A stretch of 64,000 nucleotides of DNA from Candidatus Neomarinimicrobiota bacterium (lineage in GTDB: Bacteria > Fidelibacterota > JAANXI01): contig JAIPJS010000002.1 of NCBI GenBank assembly GCA_021734025.1, positions 406,043 to 470,042 on the forward strand. Reading direction: 5' to 3'. Below, piece by piece: positions 19,624 through 30,535 of the stretch; the stretch's first letter is position 1; each line of letters starts with the position of its first letter. Made by a program: the position numbers and the translations under genes. The notes under the pieces were generated by a model. It did not search any database. It worked only from the letters and a program-made list of their open reading frames with translations, and was not told the DNA's origin.

Positions 19624-21930
19624 TTAAGGGCCTTCACCATTTTGCAACTCTTCCCGTACGGTGTCCGCTGCCTCGACCAGATGTTCCAGCGATGGCTTTA
19701 TCTCGTCCCAGTTCCGGGTTTTCAGACCACAGTCCGGATTGATCCATATCTGGTCTTTGGAAAGCACGTTTAGCCCTTTTCGAATTAGTTCAGAGACTTC
19801 TTCGGTCTCCGGGATTCTCGGTGAATGGATGTCGTAGACGCCGGGACCGATTTCATTGGGATAATCGAAATCCTTGAAGACGTCCAGGAGTTCCATGCGG
19901 GAACGCGAGGACTCCACAGACAGCACGTCCGCATCCATCCGGGCGATGGCCTCCATAATATCGTTGAACTCCGAATAGCACATATGCGTATGGATCTGGG
20001 TAGTATCCTTTACGCCGGAGCTGGCCAGTTTAAAGGCATCCACGCTCCAGTCCAGATATTTTTCCCAGTCGCTCTGCCGGAGCGGTAATCCTTCCCTGAG
20101 TGCCGGCTCATCAATCTGAATTATCTCGATCCCTGCATTCTCCAGATCGTTTACCTCATCCCGAATTGCCAGCGCAATCTGGTTACAGGTTTTCCACCGG
20201 GGCTGATCGTTCCGGACAAAGCTCCACTGGAGGATCGTTACCGGTCCGGTGACCATCCCCTTTACCGGCTTTTCAGTCAATGATTGCGCATATTCGGACC
20301 ACTTGACGGTCATAGGTTCAGGGCGGGAGATATCTCCGTAGATTATCGGAGGACGCACGCACCGGGAACCATAACTCTGCACCCAGCTGTTACTGGTGAT
20401 CGCCACGCCTTCCATCTGTTCCCCAAAAAATTCCACCATGTCAGATCGCTCAAATTCGCCATGGACGAGTACGTCCATGCCGATGCCTTCCTGGAACCGG
20501 ATGGCCTCTTTGATCTGTTCTTTCAGAAATGATTCGTATTCTTCCTTGCTGATTTCATCGCGCTTGAACGCAGCTCGCATTTTCCGCACGTCTTTGGTCT
20601 GCGGCAGGGACCCGATACTCGTGGTAGGTAAATCCGGAAGATTCAGATGCTCCCGCTGCTGTTTCCGGCGTTCGGCAAATTCACTGTTTCTCTGGTACAT
20701 CTCCGGTGTCACCGACTCCACCCGTTCCTTGACAGTAGGCCGATGGATCCGGTCGGATTGATTCCGGCTGATAATCGCCTGCCTGTTGGTTTCCAGGGCT
20801 TCCTCTACTGCCTGCTCGCCGTCGTTAATCGCTGTAGCGAGCACGTCAATTTCCTGCAGTTTTTGTTTGGCGAAGGCCAACCAGGACGCCAGTTCCTCGT
20901 CCAGGGCCGTCTCCTGCTCCAGGTCAACCGGTACGTACAACAGCGAACTGGACGGCCCAATCATGATTCGCTCTTTTCCAAGCCGCTCAACCGCATTTTT
21001 CGCGATATCAAGTTGCTCACTGAGGTCCGCCTTCCAGACATTACGGCCATCAATTAATCCCAGAGAAAGACTCATCGGATCCGGAATCCGGGTAAGAGCC
21101 TTCTCCAGCTGGTTCAGTCCCCTGGTAAGATCCAGATGCACCGCATCAACCGGCAATGCGAATGCCGTCTCCATATTTTCTTCCATGGAGCCAAAATAGG
21201 TGGCCAGCAGAATATTCAAATCGGTCGTAGCGGCGTCGAGGGCTGTATAGGACTTATGAAATGATTTTAGTGCCTCCTCATTGAGGTCTGTCACCAGGCA
21301 AGGTTCGTCAATTTGCACCCATTCCGCACCCTTCTCTTCCAGACGGTTCAGGATATACGTGTAGACGGGAAGTAAATCGTCCAGCAACTCCAGCTGATTA
21401 AATTCTTTATTTTGAGTTTTGCCGAGCAACAAAAAGGACACCGGGCCCAAGATAACCGGACGGGTTTCTATGCCTAAATCTTTCGCCTCCAGGTATTCCT
21501 TCACAACCTTTGTGGAGGACAGTTGAAAATTTTGATTCCGTTTAAACTCCGGCACGATATAATGATAATTCGTATCAAACCACTTGGTCATTTCCATGGC
21601 TGAAACGTCTTTATCTTCGTCCTGAACACCGCGCGCCATCGCAAAGTAGGTATCGAGGTCGACAGTCCCGTCATCCCAGTCGTAGCGGTCCGGCACGGCT
21701 CCGACCATGGCAACGGTATCCAGCACGTGATCGTATAGCGATTGATCATTTGATGGAATATGGTCGATTCCGGCCATTTGTTGCATTTGCCAGTGTTGTG
21801 TCCGCAGGTCGGAAGCGACTTTTCGAAGATCTGCGCCGCTTGTATTCCCCCGCCAGTATCCCTCGAGCGCCCGTTTGAGTTCGCGGTTCGCTCCGATTCT
21901 CGGATACCCAAGATTCGATGCTATTGCCAT
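19624..21930 (-). CDS. metE: Cobalamin-independent methionine synthase
   Basis: 768 residues, full length. N-terminal half begins 'LGYPRIGANRELKRALEGYW', typical for MetE; the catalytic C-terminal half contains 'PTTSIGSLPQTKDVRKMRA', 'HTHMCYSEFND' (zinc-binding His and Cys), and 'NPDCGLKTRNWDE' (third zinc Cys). It transfers the methyl of 5-methyltetrahydrofolate (polyglutamate) to homocysteine. It stands one gene cluster with metK, ahcY and the betaine methyltransferases and would close the methyl cycle. The organism also imports cobalamin (51.8-55.3 kb), yet no cobalamin riboswitch is seen before this metE. Strong AAAGGGGGAAT ribosome site before the ATG at 21930. Confidence 0.96.
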   Translation of the reverse strand: MAIASNLGYPRIGANRELKRALEGYWRGNTSGADLRKVASDLRTQHWQMQQMAGIDHIPSNDQSLYDHVLDTVAMVGAVPDRYDWDDGTVDLDTYFAMARGVQDEDKDVSAMEMTKWFDTNYHYIVPEFKRNQNFQLSSTKVVKEYLEAKDLGIETRPVILGPVSFLLLGKTQNKEFNQLELLDDLLPVYTYILNRLEEKGAEWVQIDEPCLVTDLNEEALKSFHKSYTALDAATTDLNILLATYFGSMEENMETAFALPVDAVHLDLTRGLNQLEKALTRIPDPMSLSLGLIDGRNVWKADLSEQLDIAKNAVERLGKERIMIGPSSSLLYVPVDLEQETALDEELASWLAFAKQKLQEIDVLATAINDGEQAVEEALETNRQAIISRNQSDRIHRPTVKERVESVTPEMYQRNSEFAERRKQQREHLNLPDLPTTSIGSLPQTKDVRKMRAAFKRDEISKEEYESFLKEQIKEAIRFQEGIGMDVLVHGEFERSDMVEFFGEQMEGVAITSNSWVQSYGSRCVRPPIIYGDISRPEPMTVKWSEYAQSLTEKPVKGMVTGPVTILQWSFVRNDQPRWKTCNQIALAIRDEVNDLENAGIEIIQIDEPALREGLPLRQSDWEKYLDWSVDAFKLASSGVKDTTQIHTHMCYSEFNDIMEAIARMDADVLSVESSRSRMELLDVFKDFDYPNEIGPGVYDIHSPRIPETEEVSELIRKGLNVLSKDQIWINPDCGLKTRNWDEIKPSLEHLVEAADTVREELQNGEGP

Positions 21931-22394
21931 ATATATATTCCCCCTTTGTTATTCTGAGCCTATTCATTTATATCGCTGCCAATTTTTCAACTAATTCAAA
22001 CGTAAAGGTAACGGCTCATATCATAATATCAACCAAGAATCAGAATATTTTTAAGTGAATGAAAACTAAAGAAAACTTTTACTTTTTATACAGACTATAA
22101 TAAAATATTTAATTAATATTCAACCTCTATATTCTAAAATATTTTAAGGTCTTTTGAATATTATAGAAATATCCCAACAAGACGGCCGGAACCTGTTAGA
22201 TAATTTGAATGACGAAACTGATCCCATTTTTATAACCAGAACAAAAACAGACAGTTATTTTCATAAATATTTGGGGTGTGATTTTCAGGAATATCGTAAC
22301 TAAAGTACTTCAATACTTTTGTAGAAACAGTTGTAATCCATCCCACCAACTAGAATTTATTAAGTGGAGGAAGTACCGTCCTTCGGTGAGAGAT
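21931..22394. other. AT-rich leader/promoter region of metE
   Basis: 464 bases, very AT-rich at 22020-22180, without an open frame. It should carry the metE promoter. I looked for cobalamin and SAM riboswitch cores on the minus strand and saw none. Confidence 0.5.
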
Positions 22395-22435
22395 AAAAAA
22401 AAGCGCCCCGATCAGTTCGGGGCGCTTTGATTTTT
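22395..22435. terminator. Intrinsic terminator of groES-groEL
   Basis: 11-bp stem AAAGCGCCCCG/CGGGGCGCTTT with loop ATCAGTT, and A8 on the side that is downstream on the minus strand (T run in the RNA). Confidence 0.93.
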
Positions 22436-22455
22436 GTGCGATGGTTGGTGCGGAT

Positions 22456-24144
<1,689 letters not shown>

Positions 24145-24178
24145 TTATCTTCAGATTAATCTCTTCTGGCCTGCTTAG

Positions 24179-24463
24179 TTAAATAATTGCCAGAATATCG
24201 CTTTCACGCATAATCATATATTCCGCGCCATCCAACGTGATTTCTGTCCCGGAATATTTTCCATACAAAACATTGTCGCCCTCGCTGACCTCCAGCGGGA
24301 TACTTTCACCGGCGTCCGATTTTTTCCCCGGTCCGACAGCAACAACTTCTCCCTTTTGCGGCTTTTCTTTCGCCGAATCCGGCACAATGATGCCACCTTC
24401 TGTCTTTTCTTCGGCTTCGGACGGTTTTACAACCACCCGATCTGCTAATGGTTTAATATTCAT
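24179..24463 (-). CDS. groS: Co-chaperonin GroES
   Basis: 94 residues, complete. Start '[20 protein letters not shown]', mobile loop '[20 protein letters not shown]', and end '[13 protein letters not shown]' are standard. It caps the GroEL ring. First gene of the groES-groEL operon, with an AAAAGGAGG ribosome site. Confidence 0.98.
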   Translation of the reverse strand: MNIKPLADRVVVKPSEAEEKTEGGIIVPDSAKEKPQKGEVVAVGPGKKSDAGESIPLEVSEGDNVLYGKYSGTEITLDGAEYMIMRESDILAII

Positions 24464-24569
24464 ACACTCCTCCTTTTGAGTATCTCAGTTTGCTCAGGTT
24501 ACATATTAAAAAGAAATAGATTATCCCGGTGTTTACTCGCCGGCTCTACAAATGTGGTTAATATGTTTG

Positions 24570-24596
24570 TTATCACTCTCATCAATTGAGTGCTAA
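24570..24596. promoter_or_regulatory. CIRCE element (HrcA operator)
   Basis: TTATCACTC-N9-GAGTGCTAA, one base from the perfect CIRCE inverted repeat TTAGCACTC-N9-GAGTGCTAA. It lies 107 bases upstream of the groS start codon, so heat-shock repression by HrcA is expected. hrcA itself is not in the window. Confidence 0.93.
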
Positions 24597-24712
24597 AATT
24601 ACTAATTAGAATCTGAACCTGTCAAGCGGTATTTGGAGGAAAACAATAAAAAATGAAAGGAGGAGAGATAAATATATTTAAAACATCGGCGCAGACGCCA
24701 TCGGACGGCAGT

Positions 24713-25069
24713 TTATTGTAAATCCGCGAGGACTGATTGGACGTCAGTAATTTGGAACGGTTTATGGATGACATTGTCGATATTGTGTTCGGATAATTTT
24801 TCCTGGTCAATGGAATCACCCATGCCAGAAATGATTACGACTTCCGTTTCCGGAGTATTGTCTTTGATGTGCTGCACAATGTCCCATCCGGAAATATCCG
24901 GGAGGGTTAGGTCGCAAAACACTACATCATATTTTCCGTTTTCAAGTGCTGCTTTGGCGGCTTTTCCATCGTTAGCAACCGCACTTGTATGATTGTCAAG
25001 CGATAAGATATCTTCTAGTAATGTACATATATTTTTGTTATCATCTACGATCAGTACCTGCAGTCCCAT
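24713..25069 (-). CDS. Single-domain response regulator (CheY-like)
   Basis: 118 residues, one receiver domain and nothing else. The acidic pair 'VDDN' (residues 8-11), phospho-acceptor Asp in 'VVFCDLTLPDISGWD', the switch Ser in 'VVIISGMGDS' and the Lys in 'VIHKPF' are all present, so it should be phosphorylatable. No kinase or output partner lies next to it. It could act by protein contact as in chemotaxis or phosphorelays. The gene sits alone on the minus strand beyond the CIRCE region. Confidence 0.88.
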   Translation of the reverse strand: MGLQVLIVDDNKNICTLLEDILSLDNHTSAVANDGKAAKAALENGKYDVVFCDLTLPDISGWDIVQHIKDNTPETEVVIISGMGDSIDQEKLSEHNIDNVIHKPFQITDVQSVLADLQ

Positions 25070-25308
25070 TGCCGTATGAAGCCTCCTCGCTATCTACTCC
25101 ATTGCTGTCACGCCCCACGCATCTCGTTTTATAATAGTAAAAAAAATAGACGAAACCTTATGGGCTCGCAAGCGAAATAATCTGACCGCCTTGCGTCCAT
25201 CGTGAATATGCGGCCGCATAGAAAAAATTTCGAATCAATAATTGCATCGTGCCGAATAGCGCTGTATATTTTTGCGCTCTTTGAGAAAAAGACCCGAAAT
25301 AAATTTGT

Positions 25309-25381
25309 GGCGCCTTAGCTCAGTCGGTAGAGCAGTGGACTGAAAATCCGCGTGTCCTTGGTTCGATTCCGAGAGGCGCCA
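25309..25381 (+). tRNA. tRNA-Phe (anticodon GAA)
   Basis: Full cloverleaf of 73 bases. Acceptor arms GGCGCCT (25309-25315) and AGGCGCC (25374-25380), discriminator A at 25381; D arm GCTC...GAGC; anticodon GAA at 25342-25344 between T and A; T arm CTTGG-TTCGATT-CCGAG. CCA is not encoded. A terminator follows directly. Confidence 0.96.
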
Positions 25382-25389
25382 CTCTGCAA

Positions 25390-25426
25390 AGCCCTGTGAG
25401 AACCTACTCACAGGGCTTTTATTTTT
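25390..25426 (+). terminator. Intrinsic terminator of tRNA-Phe
   Basis: Perfect 11-bp stem AGCCCTGTGAG/CTCACAGGGCT with loop AACCTA and a following T-rich run. Confidence 0.9.
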
Positions 25427-25782
25427 ATAATAGGTTTCTGGTTGTTCCCTTAATCTCCTTTTATCATCTATCCGGGAACCTCAGTAATATTTTCAGATTT
25501 TAAATTTTCTTTCGTCCCAGGTCTTCAAAATTTTGGGCTATGATTTTTACGAACGCTTGACTGAGAAAGGAGGGAACTAATCCGGCAACAAACATCTTCA
25601 CTGGTAGAAAATCCCCGGTCTACTATGGGTAGATTTTCACACTGAGCGCCTGTCGGTTCCCCGGGGGCCAGTGGTGTTCGGTATTGCCTGGAATATCGTC
25701 TAGTCCACACAGGAGTCAGCCTAAGCCAGTCGAAGAAAAGGCATGGAAGGCATCTTCATTCCCGATATAACGGTCACGGGGA
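25427..25782. other. Intergenic region, no feature recognised
   Basis: 356 bases. The 61-residue minus-strand frame at 25525-25710 has no plausible protein features. I see no repeat or RNA here. Confidence 0.5.
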
Positions 25783-27831
25783 TTATCTGGTTAGTACCAT
25801 TTTTTTCGTTAACCGGCGATCACCGGTTTGAAGGCGGTAAAAGTAAACTCCGCTAGACACCTGCTCACCGCTGCGACTAGTACCATCCCACTGGACAGTA
25901 TGGCTTCCGGATGATTGAGTCTCCTCCACAAGCGTTTGAATTGTAGTCCCCCGGATATCAAAGACGGTAAGACTCACGCGGGCTTTTTCCGGCAACTGAT
26001 AACTGATTGACGTTTCAGGATTGAATGGATTCGGATAATTGTCTCCCAAAGAAATCTGTTCCGGTCTCCTGGCGGGACCCGCAACAGTTCGTGTTGGGAT
26101 GGTGCCGGTACTGATGATGAGCGAAAAGTTCTGGTCTCCCCCCGCGAGACTTCCTTTATGATCAACGGTCACCGTATACTGAGTCGCCTCGGGATTCCGG
26201 ATATTAACCTGTTCCACGTTATCTGTTGTATTATCGCCAGTGGTTGGTGCCTGAGAGGGCGATGAGGGATTCATAACATATGGAGCATATGCATTATCAC
26301 CATCCGAAACCCTAAGATCCAGATCATTCACAAGTACGGATTGCGTCGGATCAACAGCCGGCTCGGGAGCATTTCCCCTGGGATCGGTCCAGACCAGTGT
26401 GGCAGTTAACGGTGCATCTCCCACGGATTGTACCGTCGTTGAATAGCTGCTTTCTAATAATGAAAGAGTACTTTCGACAATTTGATGCCCGCTGTTTTCA
26501 TTCAATATCACTTGTGCGGCGCTTCCGGTATTCAGTAGCCCCCAACCAAAACGATAATCCGGGCCAGGCACCTCGTTCGGCTCATCCGCCGTATGGATAG
26601 CCAGCGCTTTCATTGTGGCCGAGCGGGGTGTCTCCCCGCTGTGTTCGTTTTGGTATAACTGTTGTATAAGAGCCATGGATCCAGCGACGCTCGGTGTTGC
26701 CATTGATGTTCCGGAGGAGTAAGAATAACTCGTATCACTGGCAACATCCGTGGAATAGACCTGAGTTCCATCAGCAACCAGGTCCGGCTTGATCCTCCCA
26801 TCATCAGTTGGCCCCCAGGTGCTATAGGACGTCATGACCACATCTTCCGGACCGTGATAACCGTCTTCCACGGTTCCGACCGATCCCACGGTCAACACAT
26901 TTTTGGCGGTAGCCACCGGAAGGACGGAATCATAATCGCCGTCCGGGTTCCGGGTAGTGGTTGAGTCCTTCCGCCACCCGTCATCACCGGCATAGACCCA
27001 ATAGGGTTCTCCCTCATTCTCCGGTCCGGATTGATACCTATCGTTTCCGGTCACCTTTACGATAAGATAGTTCGGTGCATTCCTGGCAATCTCGTCCCAC
27101 CGGCTGGCTTGCGGTGTGTAGAACCCGAACCGAAAATCTTCCTGTTCACTCACCGTGGTATCTCCGAACCAGGCCCACAGATCGTCATCGCGATAATCGT
27201 ACCCCCAGCCAACCACCTGACCATAGGAATGATTGGAAATGATCAGTCCGTTGCTGGCCGCATCGGCCATTTCGCCGGCGTCTTCGTCCCATTTATAGAC
27301 ATCGAGAGCTGCTTCGTAACTCATCCCCCGTGCCAGAGAATCAATACCGGCAGCTGCCAATATCCCGGCGACGTGTGTGGCGTGTGAATTTACCGAACTC
27401 GCCGTATCCGCCTGGATTGCACGCCCGCCGAACTCGATGTGCGATGACAATACCTTTCCGGCGTCCCATTCACCAATGAGCATACTGTTGCCCGTCAGCC
27501 CCGAACCGATCCATCCGCCAGGCCAAACGTCATCGGTCGAGATCGAGGTCGCTGCGGTGAGTGCCTGGGTTGCCACGTAGACCGGCATTCCGGAATCGCT
27601 CAGTCGCATAATCTCAATGATCTTTCCGGTGGAGAGTCTTTTTCTGATCGGCCAGCCCCTGGATCGTGCTACAGCCCTGGCCTCTGCCCGCCGAGTCTCG
27701 GACAGATCCTCCCATCGCTGGGATAATTGTTGTAATTCGGCTGTATTCGTTACCTGTTGTCCGGCGATCGGCAGAGTTGCTAGCAGGGTAATACTCACAA
27801 TCAATATTTTCTTTATCGAGGACTGGGGCAT
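25783..27831 (-). CDS. Secreted subtilisin-like (S8) serine protease with T9SS sorting domain
   Basis: About 682 residues from the ATG at 27831 (GAGGGCCC ribosome site); a further in-frame start 42 bases upstream would only add residues before the signal peptide. The signal peptide is followed by QQVTN. The catalytic triad is visible: Asp in 'MLIGEWDAGKV', His in 'VNSHATHVAGILAAAG' and Ser in 'SSGTSMATPSVAGSMALI'. A beta-rich domain follows the protease, with 'VDPTQSVLVNDLDLRV' typical of S8A proteases. The last 80 residues are a type IX sorting domain (DNYPNPFNPETSISYQL, VFDIRGTTIQTLV, SSGVYFYRLQ, TKKMVLTR). It is probably released or surface-held and degrades proteins outside the cell. Stands alone on the minus strand. 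Confidence 0.92.
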   Translation of the reverse strand: MPQSSIKKILIVSITLLATLPIAGQQVTNTAELQQLSQRWEDLSETRRAEARAVARSRGWPIRKRLSTGKIIEIMRLSDSGMPVYVATQALTAATSISTDDVWPGGWIGSGLTGNSMLIGEWDAGKVLSSHIEFGGRAIQADTASSVNSHATHVAGILAAAGIDSLARGMSYEAALDVYKWDEDAGEMADAASNGLIISNHSYGQVVGWGYDYRDDDLWAWFGDTTVSEQEDFRFGFYTPQASRWDEIARNAPNYLIVKVTGNDRYQSGPENEGEPYWVYAGDDGWRKDSTTTRNPDGDYDSVLPVATAKNVLTVGSVGTVEDGYHGPEDVVMTSYSTWGPTDDGRIKPDLVADGTQVYSTDVASDTSYSYSSGTSMATPSVAGSMALIQQLYQNEHSGETPRSATMKALAIHTADEPNEVPGPDYRFGWGLLNTGSAAQVILNENSGHQIVESTLSLLESSYSTTVQSVGDAPLTATLVWTDPRGNAPEPAVDPTQSVLVNDLDLRVSDGDNAYAPYVMNPSSPSQAPTTGDNTTDNVEQVNIRNPEATQYTVTVDHKGSLAGGDQNFSLIISTGTIPTRTVAGPARRPEQISLGDNYPNPFNPETSISYQLPEKARVSLTVFDIRGTTIQTLVEETQSSGSHTVQWDGTSRSGEQVSSGVYFYRLQTGDRRLTKKMVLTR

Positions 27832-28129
27832 AAGATTGGGCCCTCTGTTTGTTGCTAAAATTCTCTCATTCAACGGGAAGCATAAATGTCAGGAACAGAA
27901 TTCCAAATGATCGGTATCAACTGCCTGTTCAAAGACCATTGATTTTCCGGCGGTTCTGCCTTAATTATTCGACCAAATGTAACAAATGCATACCGTACCC
28001 ATCCAAATGATAAAGTGACTGGGTTTCGAGTACACTAAAGAATCGAATGTCGGCTTGACAATTAAGGGCCATCACATTATCATTATAGAATGCAAAGCAA
28101 AGAGGAATTATAGAAGGGGGTAATCGCCT

Positions 28130-28987
28130 ATGGCAAAAAAGGATTCGGGTGTCAGAGATCGCACCAATCGATCTCTCAGTAAGTACCTGGAAGAAATTGG
28201 GCAATATGAACCACTGTCGCCCGAGGAAGAAATTGCAGTGGCCAAAAAGGTGAAGGAAGGCTCCCAGGAAGCGCTGGAAAAGCTTACCACCGCCAACCTG
28301 CGGTTTGTGGTGAGTGTGGCCAAAGATTATCAGGGACAGGGGCTTCCGCTGTCTGATCTGATTAACGAAGGCAACCTGGGCCTCATTAAAGCCGCCCATC
28401 GATTTGATGAAACTCGCGGATTCAAGTTTATATCGTATGCCGTTTGGTGGATTCGCCAGTCCATACTCCAGGCACTGGCTGAACACTCCCGGATTATCCG
28501 GCTGCCGCTGAACCGGGTTGGAAATATTACTAAGATTTCCAAGGCCTCGGAAAAATTGCAGCACGATCTCAAGCGGAAACCGCGGCCGGGTGAAATCGCC
28601 GACGAGCTGGACATGAAACCGGAAGAGGTCTCGGACGCTATCCAGATTTCCCGCCGGCACTATTCGCTGGATAAACCGTTTCGCGACGGCGAGTCCAATT
28701 CGCTGATGGACGTGATTGAGGACAACGAGGGCGAAGAGCCCGATGAAGATCTGATGAGTGAATCCCTGAAGCAGGAAGTCATGGATGCGCTCGGCACGCT
28801 GAGCGAACGGGAACGCACCGTGCTGGAGATGTATTTTGGTATCGGTCGCGATTACGCGCTCACGCTCAACGAAATCGGTGATGAGTTCGGCTTGACCCGC
28901 GAACGGATTCGCCAGATAAAGGAAAAAGCCCTGCGACGGCTACGGCATAAATCCCGGAGCAAAGGTCTCCGTCAATACTTAGGATAA
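28130..28987 (+). CDS. rpoD: Primary RNA polymerase sigma factor, short FCB type
   Basis: 285 residues. It lacks the long region 1.1 of Proteobacterial RpoD and matches the short primary sigma of Bacteroidetes and relatives. Region 1.2/2: 'SKYLEEIGQYEPLSPEEE', 'LRFVVSVAKDYQGQGLPL', 'LINEGNLGLIKAAHRFDE', 'FISYAVWWIRQSILQALAEH'. Region 4.2 helix-turn-helix: 'TLNEIGDEFGLTRERIRQIK'. It directs core polymerase to housekeeping promoters, which in this group often differ from the E. coli consensus. Ribosome site GAAGGGGG. rpsU follows 40 bases later, likely in the same transcript. Confidence 0.95.
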   Translation: MAKKDSGVRDRTNRSLSKYLEEIGQYEPLSPEEEIAVAKKVKEGSQEALEKLTTANLRFVVSVAKDYQGQGLPLSDLINEGNLGLIKAAHRFDETRGFKFISYAVWWIRQSILQALAEHSRIIRLPLNRVGNITKISKASEKLQHDLKRKPRPGEIADELDMKPEEVSDAIQISRRHYSLDKPFRDGESNSLMDVIEDNEGEEPDEDLMSESLKQEVMDALGTLSERERTVLEMYFGIGRDYALTLNEIGDEFGLTRERIRQIKEKALRRLRHKSRSKGLRQYLG

Positions 28988-29027
28988 ACCAGCATCACAG
29001 CACACGCCTTTAGGAGGTGAACAGTAC

Positions 29028-29225
29028 ATGATCGAAGTTAACGTTCGTAAGGATGAATCGCTCGAGCGCGCTATGCGCCGCTTCCAGAAGAAGTTTCAGA
29101 AGGCGGGCATCTTTAAGGAAATCAAGCAGCATTCCTACTATATGAAGCCCAGCGATGAGAAGCGGATGAAACGAGCGAAAGCCATCCGACGTCAGCGGCG
29201 TCGTTCACGCAGAAATAAGCGATAG
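29028..29225 (+). CDS. rpsU: Ribosomal protein bS21
   Basis: 65 residues: 'MIEVNVRKDESLERAMRRFQ' and a basic C-terminal half ending RRQRRRSRRNKR. Standard bS21. Excellent TAGGAGGTG ribosome site and a terminator after it. In many genomes rpsU and rpoD are also neighbours, but usually with rpsU and dnaG first. Confidence 0.97.
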   Translation: MIEVNVRKDESLERAMRRFQKKFQKAGIFKEIKQHSYYMKPSDEKRMKRAKAIRRQRRRSRRNKR

Positions 29226-29262
29226 TCGACTGACGACTCGTTAATTTTCGCTGATTTCTATG

Positions 29263-29298
29263 AAAGCGTCCCGGCCCAGCCGGGGCGCTTTTTTTATG
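29263..29298 (+). terminator. Intrinsic terminator after rpsU
   Basis: Stem AAAGCG(T)CCCGGC/GCCGGGGCGCTTT with loop CCA, followed by T7. Confidence 0.88.
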
Positions 29299-29383
29299 AC
29301 ATATAATTAGTGAGTATTCTCCGCTTGAAGTCCGATGAAACCGGGTTTCAGCGAGCGGATACAGTTTTCGGCTTACACTTCGT

Positions 29384-30535
29384 TTACGGTTCCAGCCCCA
29401 CCTTCACCCGGTCGATTCGCTCTGAATCGCCGAGATCGACTGGTACTACCACCTCCAGAGACTGCTGTTCCGCCAAGAAATAAATCTTGATCTGACGGCC
29501 GGTCTGTACCAGATGCATCGGACTAAAGGCTCTTGCACCGAGACTATTATACTCGTCATCTTTTTTCAGATACTGGGGATGCCCGGAAGGTTGAATCCTG
29601 TCCCCGGCCGGCGTGAAAAGTGCGGCACGGACTGTTTGTTCCCCGTAACCGTGCCGCAACATCTCCCGGAATTCGGGCTGTGCGCTTTCCACCGTGAGCG
29701 CTGGTAATGTCACAATACAGTATTCACCATCACACTTGACAAATCGATTATGTCGGAGAAATAGCCGCAGAGAATCGCCAGGTTCCAGGATGACAGGCAT
29801 CCAAACCTCGTACCCCGATCCGCTCCCCGACGTTGCCTTCATTGAGATATCACGGGCCGTAAACCTGTAAAGAGAATCCGAACGAAGCAGAGTCATGAGC
29901 GTTTCGATTGTCTGATTCACCACCGCCATCGGGTTGTCTCTTTCCGACGGGGACTCATAATCTTTTGCCCGCCCCGAAAAATCCCGTTCCACAGATGGTG
30001 AGGACGGGGAAGGTACCGATTTAACTTCCGGTCTCTTGCTTGCCTCCGCTGGCTGCGGCGTCTGGATGCGTCCAACAATGTGGCGGACAACTTTATCGAT
30101 GTAGCGCTGTACAGCCTCAACCGGCTGGTCCGGAGTTCCGGATATCTCAACGAGTCCCTGAGATTCAAGAGTGCCCAGCGCCAGGAATTCCCCAATCAGC
30201 TGGAGCTCTCCGGTCTCGGTTACCTCAAATTCGTTAACCAGTGCAAACATCACATCGGATTCGTGCCTTTTCTCATCACCAGCCCTGGATTGCTGCATCA
30301 CCTGATGAAATGTCGATTGCTTTAATTTGGAAATGCCGGCAACATCGTAAAGCCGATTTTTCCCTTCTGCCGTCAAAGTTTGCTGGAGTTCAGAATAATC
30401 CGTCTCCATCTCCCTGTTAGTAAAATCCATAAAATACACGAGGTGTGTTGACTGCGCAGAAACATTGCCGGGTATAGCGAACCCTAAGAGCAAAAGCAAA
30501 CAAATAGCATAGATGTTAGAGCGGTAAATTTTCAA
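29384..30535 (-). CDS. Secreted protein of unknown function
   Basis: 383 residues with a signal peptide (hydrophobic core ICLLLLLGFAIPG, then NVSAQS). Residues about 25-170 form one domain (starts 'THLVYFMDFTNREMETDY'), a low-complexity Pro/Ser linker follows (PSPSSPS region), and residues 210-383 form a second beta-rich domain with 'VWMPVILEPGDSLRLFLRHN'. One close Cys pair, 'KCDGEYC', may make a disulfide. The second domain is reminiscent of DUF4384-like sensing domains ('SLRLFL...N..yvy', 'yleqG..iypt') but I am not certain. The gene overlaps the end of gltX by 20 bases and ends the operon NUDIX - DUF3566-like - gltX - this gene. Confidence 0.72.
   Translation of the reverse strand: MKIYRSNIYAICLLLLLGFAIPGNVSAQSTHLVYFMDFTNREMETDYSELQQTLTAEGKNRLYDVAGISKLKQSTFHQVMQQSRAGDEKRHESDVMFALVNEFEVTETGELQLIGEFLALGTLESQGLVEISGTPDQPVEAVQRYIDKVVRHIVGRIQTPQPAEASKRPEVKSVPSPSSPSVERDFSGRAKDYESPSERDNPMAVVNQTIETLMTLLRSDSLYRFTARDISMKATSGSGSGYEVWMPVILEPGDSLRLFLRHNRFVKCDGEYCIVTLPALTVESAQPEFREMLRHGYGEQTVRAALFTPAGDRIQPSGHPQYLKKDDEYNSLGARAFSPMHLVQTGRQIKIYFLAEQQSLEVVVPVDLGDSERIDRVKVGLEP

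Noticed and set aside
25261..25300. Sigma54-like promoter before tRNA-Phe (GCGCTCTTTGA)
   Set aside because: It shares CGCTCTTTGA with the candidate at 38804 but lacks the -24 GG, so it is probably chance.
27965..28660. 231-residue minus-strand open frame opposite rpoD
   Set aside because: Entirely antisense to a well-conserved sigma factor gene; composition is that of a mirrored coding frame and there is no ribosome site.
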